A DNA stretch of 32,057 bases, taken from the NCBI RefSeq assembly GCF_900289145.1, contig NZ_OKQO01000014.1, positions 1 to 32,057 on the forward strand, given 5' to 3'. Origin of the DNA: Neobittarella massiliensis (ex Bilen et al. 2018) (GTDB taxonomy: Bacteria > Bacillota > Clostridia > Oscillospirales > Ruminococcaceae). The notes under the pieces were generated by a model. That model saw only the letters and a program-made list of their open reading frames with translations, searched no databases and was not told where the DNA came from. Made by a program: the position numbers and the translations under genes. Of this stretch, positions 31,443-32,057 are shown one piece after another (position 1 is the first letter of the stretch; each line of letters begins with the position of its first letter).

Positions 31443-31485
31443 AAGGATAACAGGCGCTCTACCGGTCCGGCTTGCTGCCCACTGC

Positions 31486-32057
31486 TCAGGCCGCGGTAAA
31501 GGTGCCGCGGGTAACGGTGAGGTACTGCCCCTCCGATACCGTCACATACTTTTCACCATCGAAGTTGTCGTTGGTGATGATGCTGTCGAAGTTGCCGGTG
31601 CTGTCGGAAGATACCTCGATATAGCAGGAGTACTCGCTGTTGCAGGTCACCTTGTACTCGCCGGCCGGCAGGTCTTTGCCCACCTTGTACATGCCTTCGC
31701 TGTACACGCCGTTTTTGCTGGTGATCTGCACCTCCGCCTCGGCGGCGAAACGGCCGCGGTTGACGGTAAAGTACTGGCCGTCCTGCAGGGTGATGTAGCC
31801 GAAGGTGTCCAGGTTGTCGTTGGTGATGATGCTGTCGAACTCGCCGGACGAGTCGGACGAAACCTCGATGTAGCAGGACAGATCGCTGGTGTTCTGCACC
31901 ACGTACTCACCGGCCGGGATGTCGGTGCCGACCTTGTACATGCCTTCTTTGTGCCAGTTGACCGTCTTGCTCGGCGTGCCGCTGGAGGCGCTCTGCGAGG
32001 ACGAGCCCGAGCCGCCGCCCGCCGGCGCCGTATCCCAGGGCAGCTCCACGCCGCTGT
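31486..32057 (-). CDS. Secreted two-repeat protein, 3' part only
   Basis: The frame is open to the right edge, so the N-terminus, probably with a signal peptide or lipobox, lies outside the window; the GTG at 32049 is not a trustworthy start. A Gly/Ser linker (about 20 residues) is followed by two copies of a domain of about 70 aa, each with MYKVGxDxPAGEY, SCYIEVSSDS, FDSIITND and a final LTV-R-G-F strand. Repeats of this kind occur in extracellular Firmicutes proteins of unknown function, often after a Ser-rich linker. A terminator lies 45 bp beyond the stop. Confidence 0.75.
   Translation of the reverse strand, partial: SGVELPWDTAPAGGGSGSSSQSASSGTPSKTVNWHKEGMYKVGTDIPAGEYVVQNTSDLSCYIEVSSDSSGEFDSIITNDNLDTFGYITLQDGQYFTVNRGRFAAEAEVQITSKNGVYSEGMYKVGKDLPAGEYKVTCNSEYSCYIEVSSDSTGNFDSIITNDNFDGEKYVTVSEGQYLTVTRGTFTAA

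Overview
The window looks like a high-GC, Gram-positive gut-type Clostridia chromosome (Oscillospiraceae-like). Support comes from strong AGGAGG ribosome sites, a sortase-anchored surface protein, a butyrate kinase, very large PAS/GGDEF proteins and phage genes of the Firmicutes siphovirus type. Species cannot be assigned from the sequence alone.

Layout. Positions 1-131 hold the end of a reversed dinB (DNA polymerase IV) fragment. It is joined to a surface-protein gene that lacks its 5' end by a 38-bp sequence at 177-214, which resembles two head-to-head Tn5/Nextera mosaic ends. This is most likely a chimeric assembly joint. The host block at 2.7-13.6 kb holds a Dabb-family protein, a monofunctional peptidoglycan glycosyltransferase and a leftward operon. 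That operon runs from a 1575-aa NTF2-like/PAS/GGDEF/GAF/GGDEF/EAL protein to an IlvN-like ACT protein, butyrate kinase and a Cys-rich DUF3795 protein. Upstream is a second PAS/GGDEF protein with its own promoter.

Positions 14.2-29.6 kb hold a phage-derived locus. Leftward genes are a Cro-like regulator, a small protein, a DnaD-like protein, a late regulator, a tail terminator, tail tube, two tail chaperones, tape measure, Dit, Tal, a DUF859 fibre, GH25 endolysin, holin and a 53-codon ORF ending at a strong terminator. Divergent from them are an XRE repressor and an ImmA metalloprotease. No terminase, portal, protease, capsid, integrase or attachment site is visible. Only 272 bp, containing a late-promoter-like sequence, separates the late regulator from the tail terminator. 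The set fits an F-type (flexible, siphovirus-derived) tailocin, or a prophage that lost its head module. Between the chaperone and tape-measure genes sits an AT-richer lipoprotein gene bracketed by two intrinsic terminators, a moron-like cassette.

To the right (29.6-32 kb) are a roughly 450-bp degenerate heptamer array, a terminator, a zinc-ribbon membrane protein with a good promoter, and the 3' part of a secreted repeat protein that runs off the window.

If the phage locus works as a unit, ImmA would inactivate the repressor under stress, the early regulators would switch on the late promoter, headless tails would assemble, and holin plus lysin would release them. This is inference from gene content.
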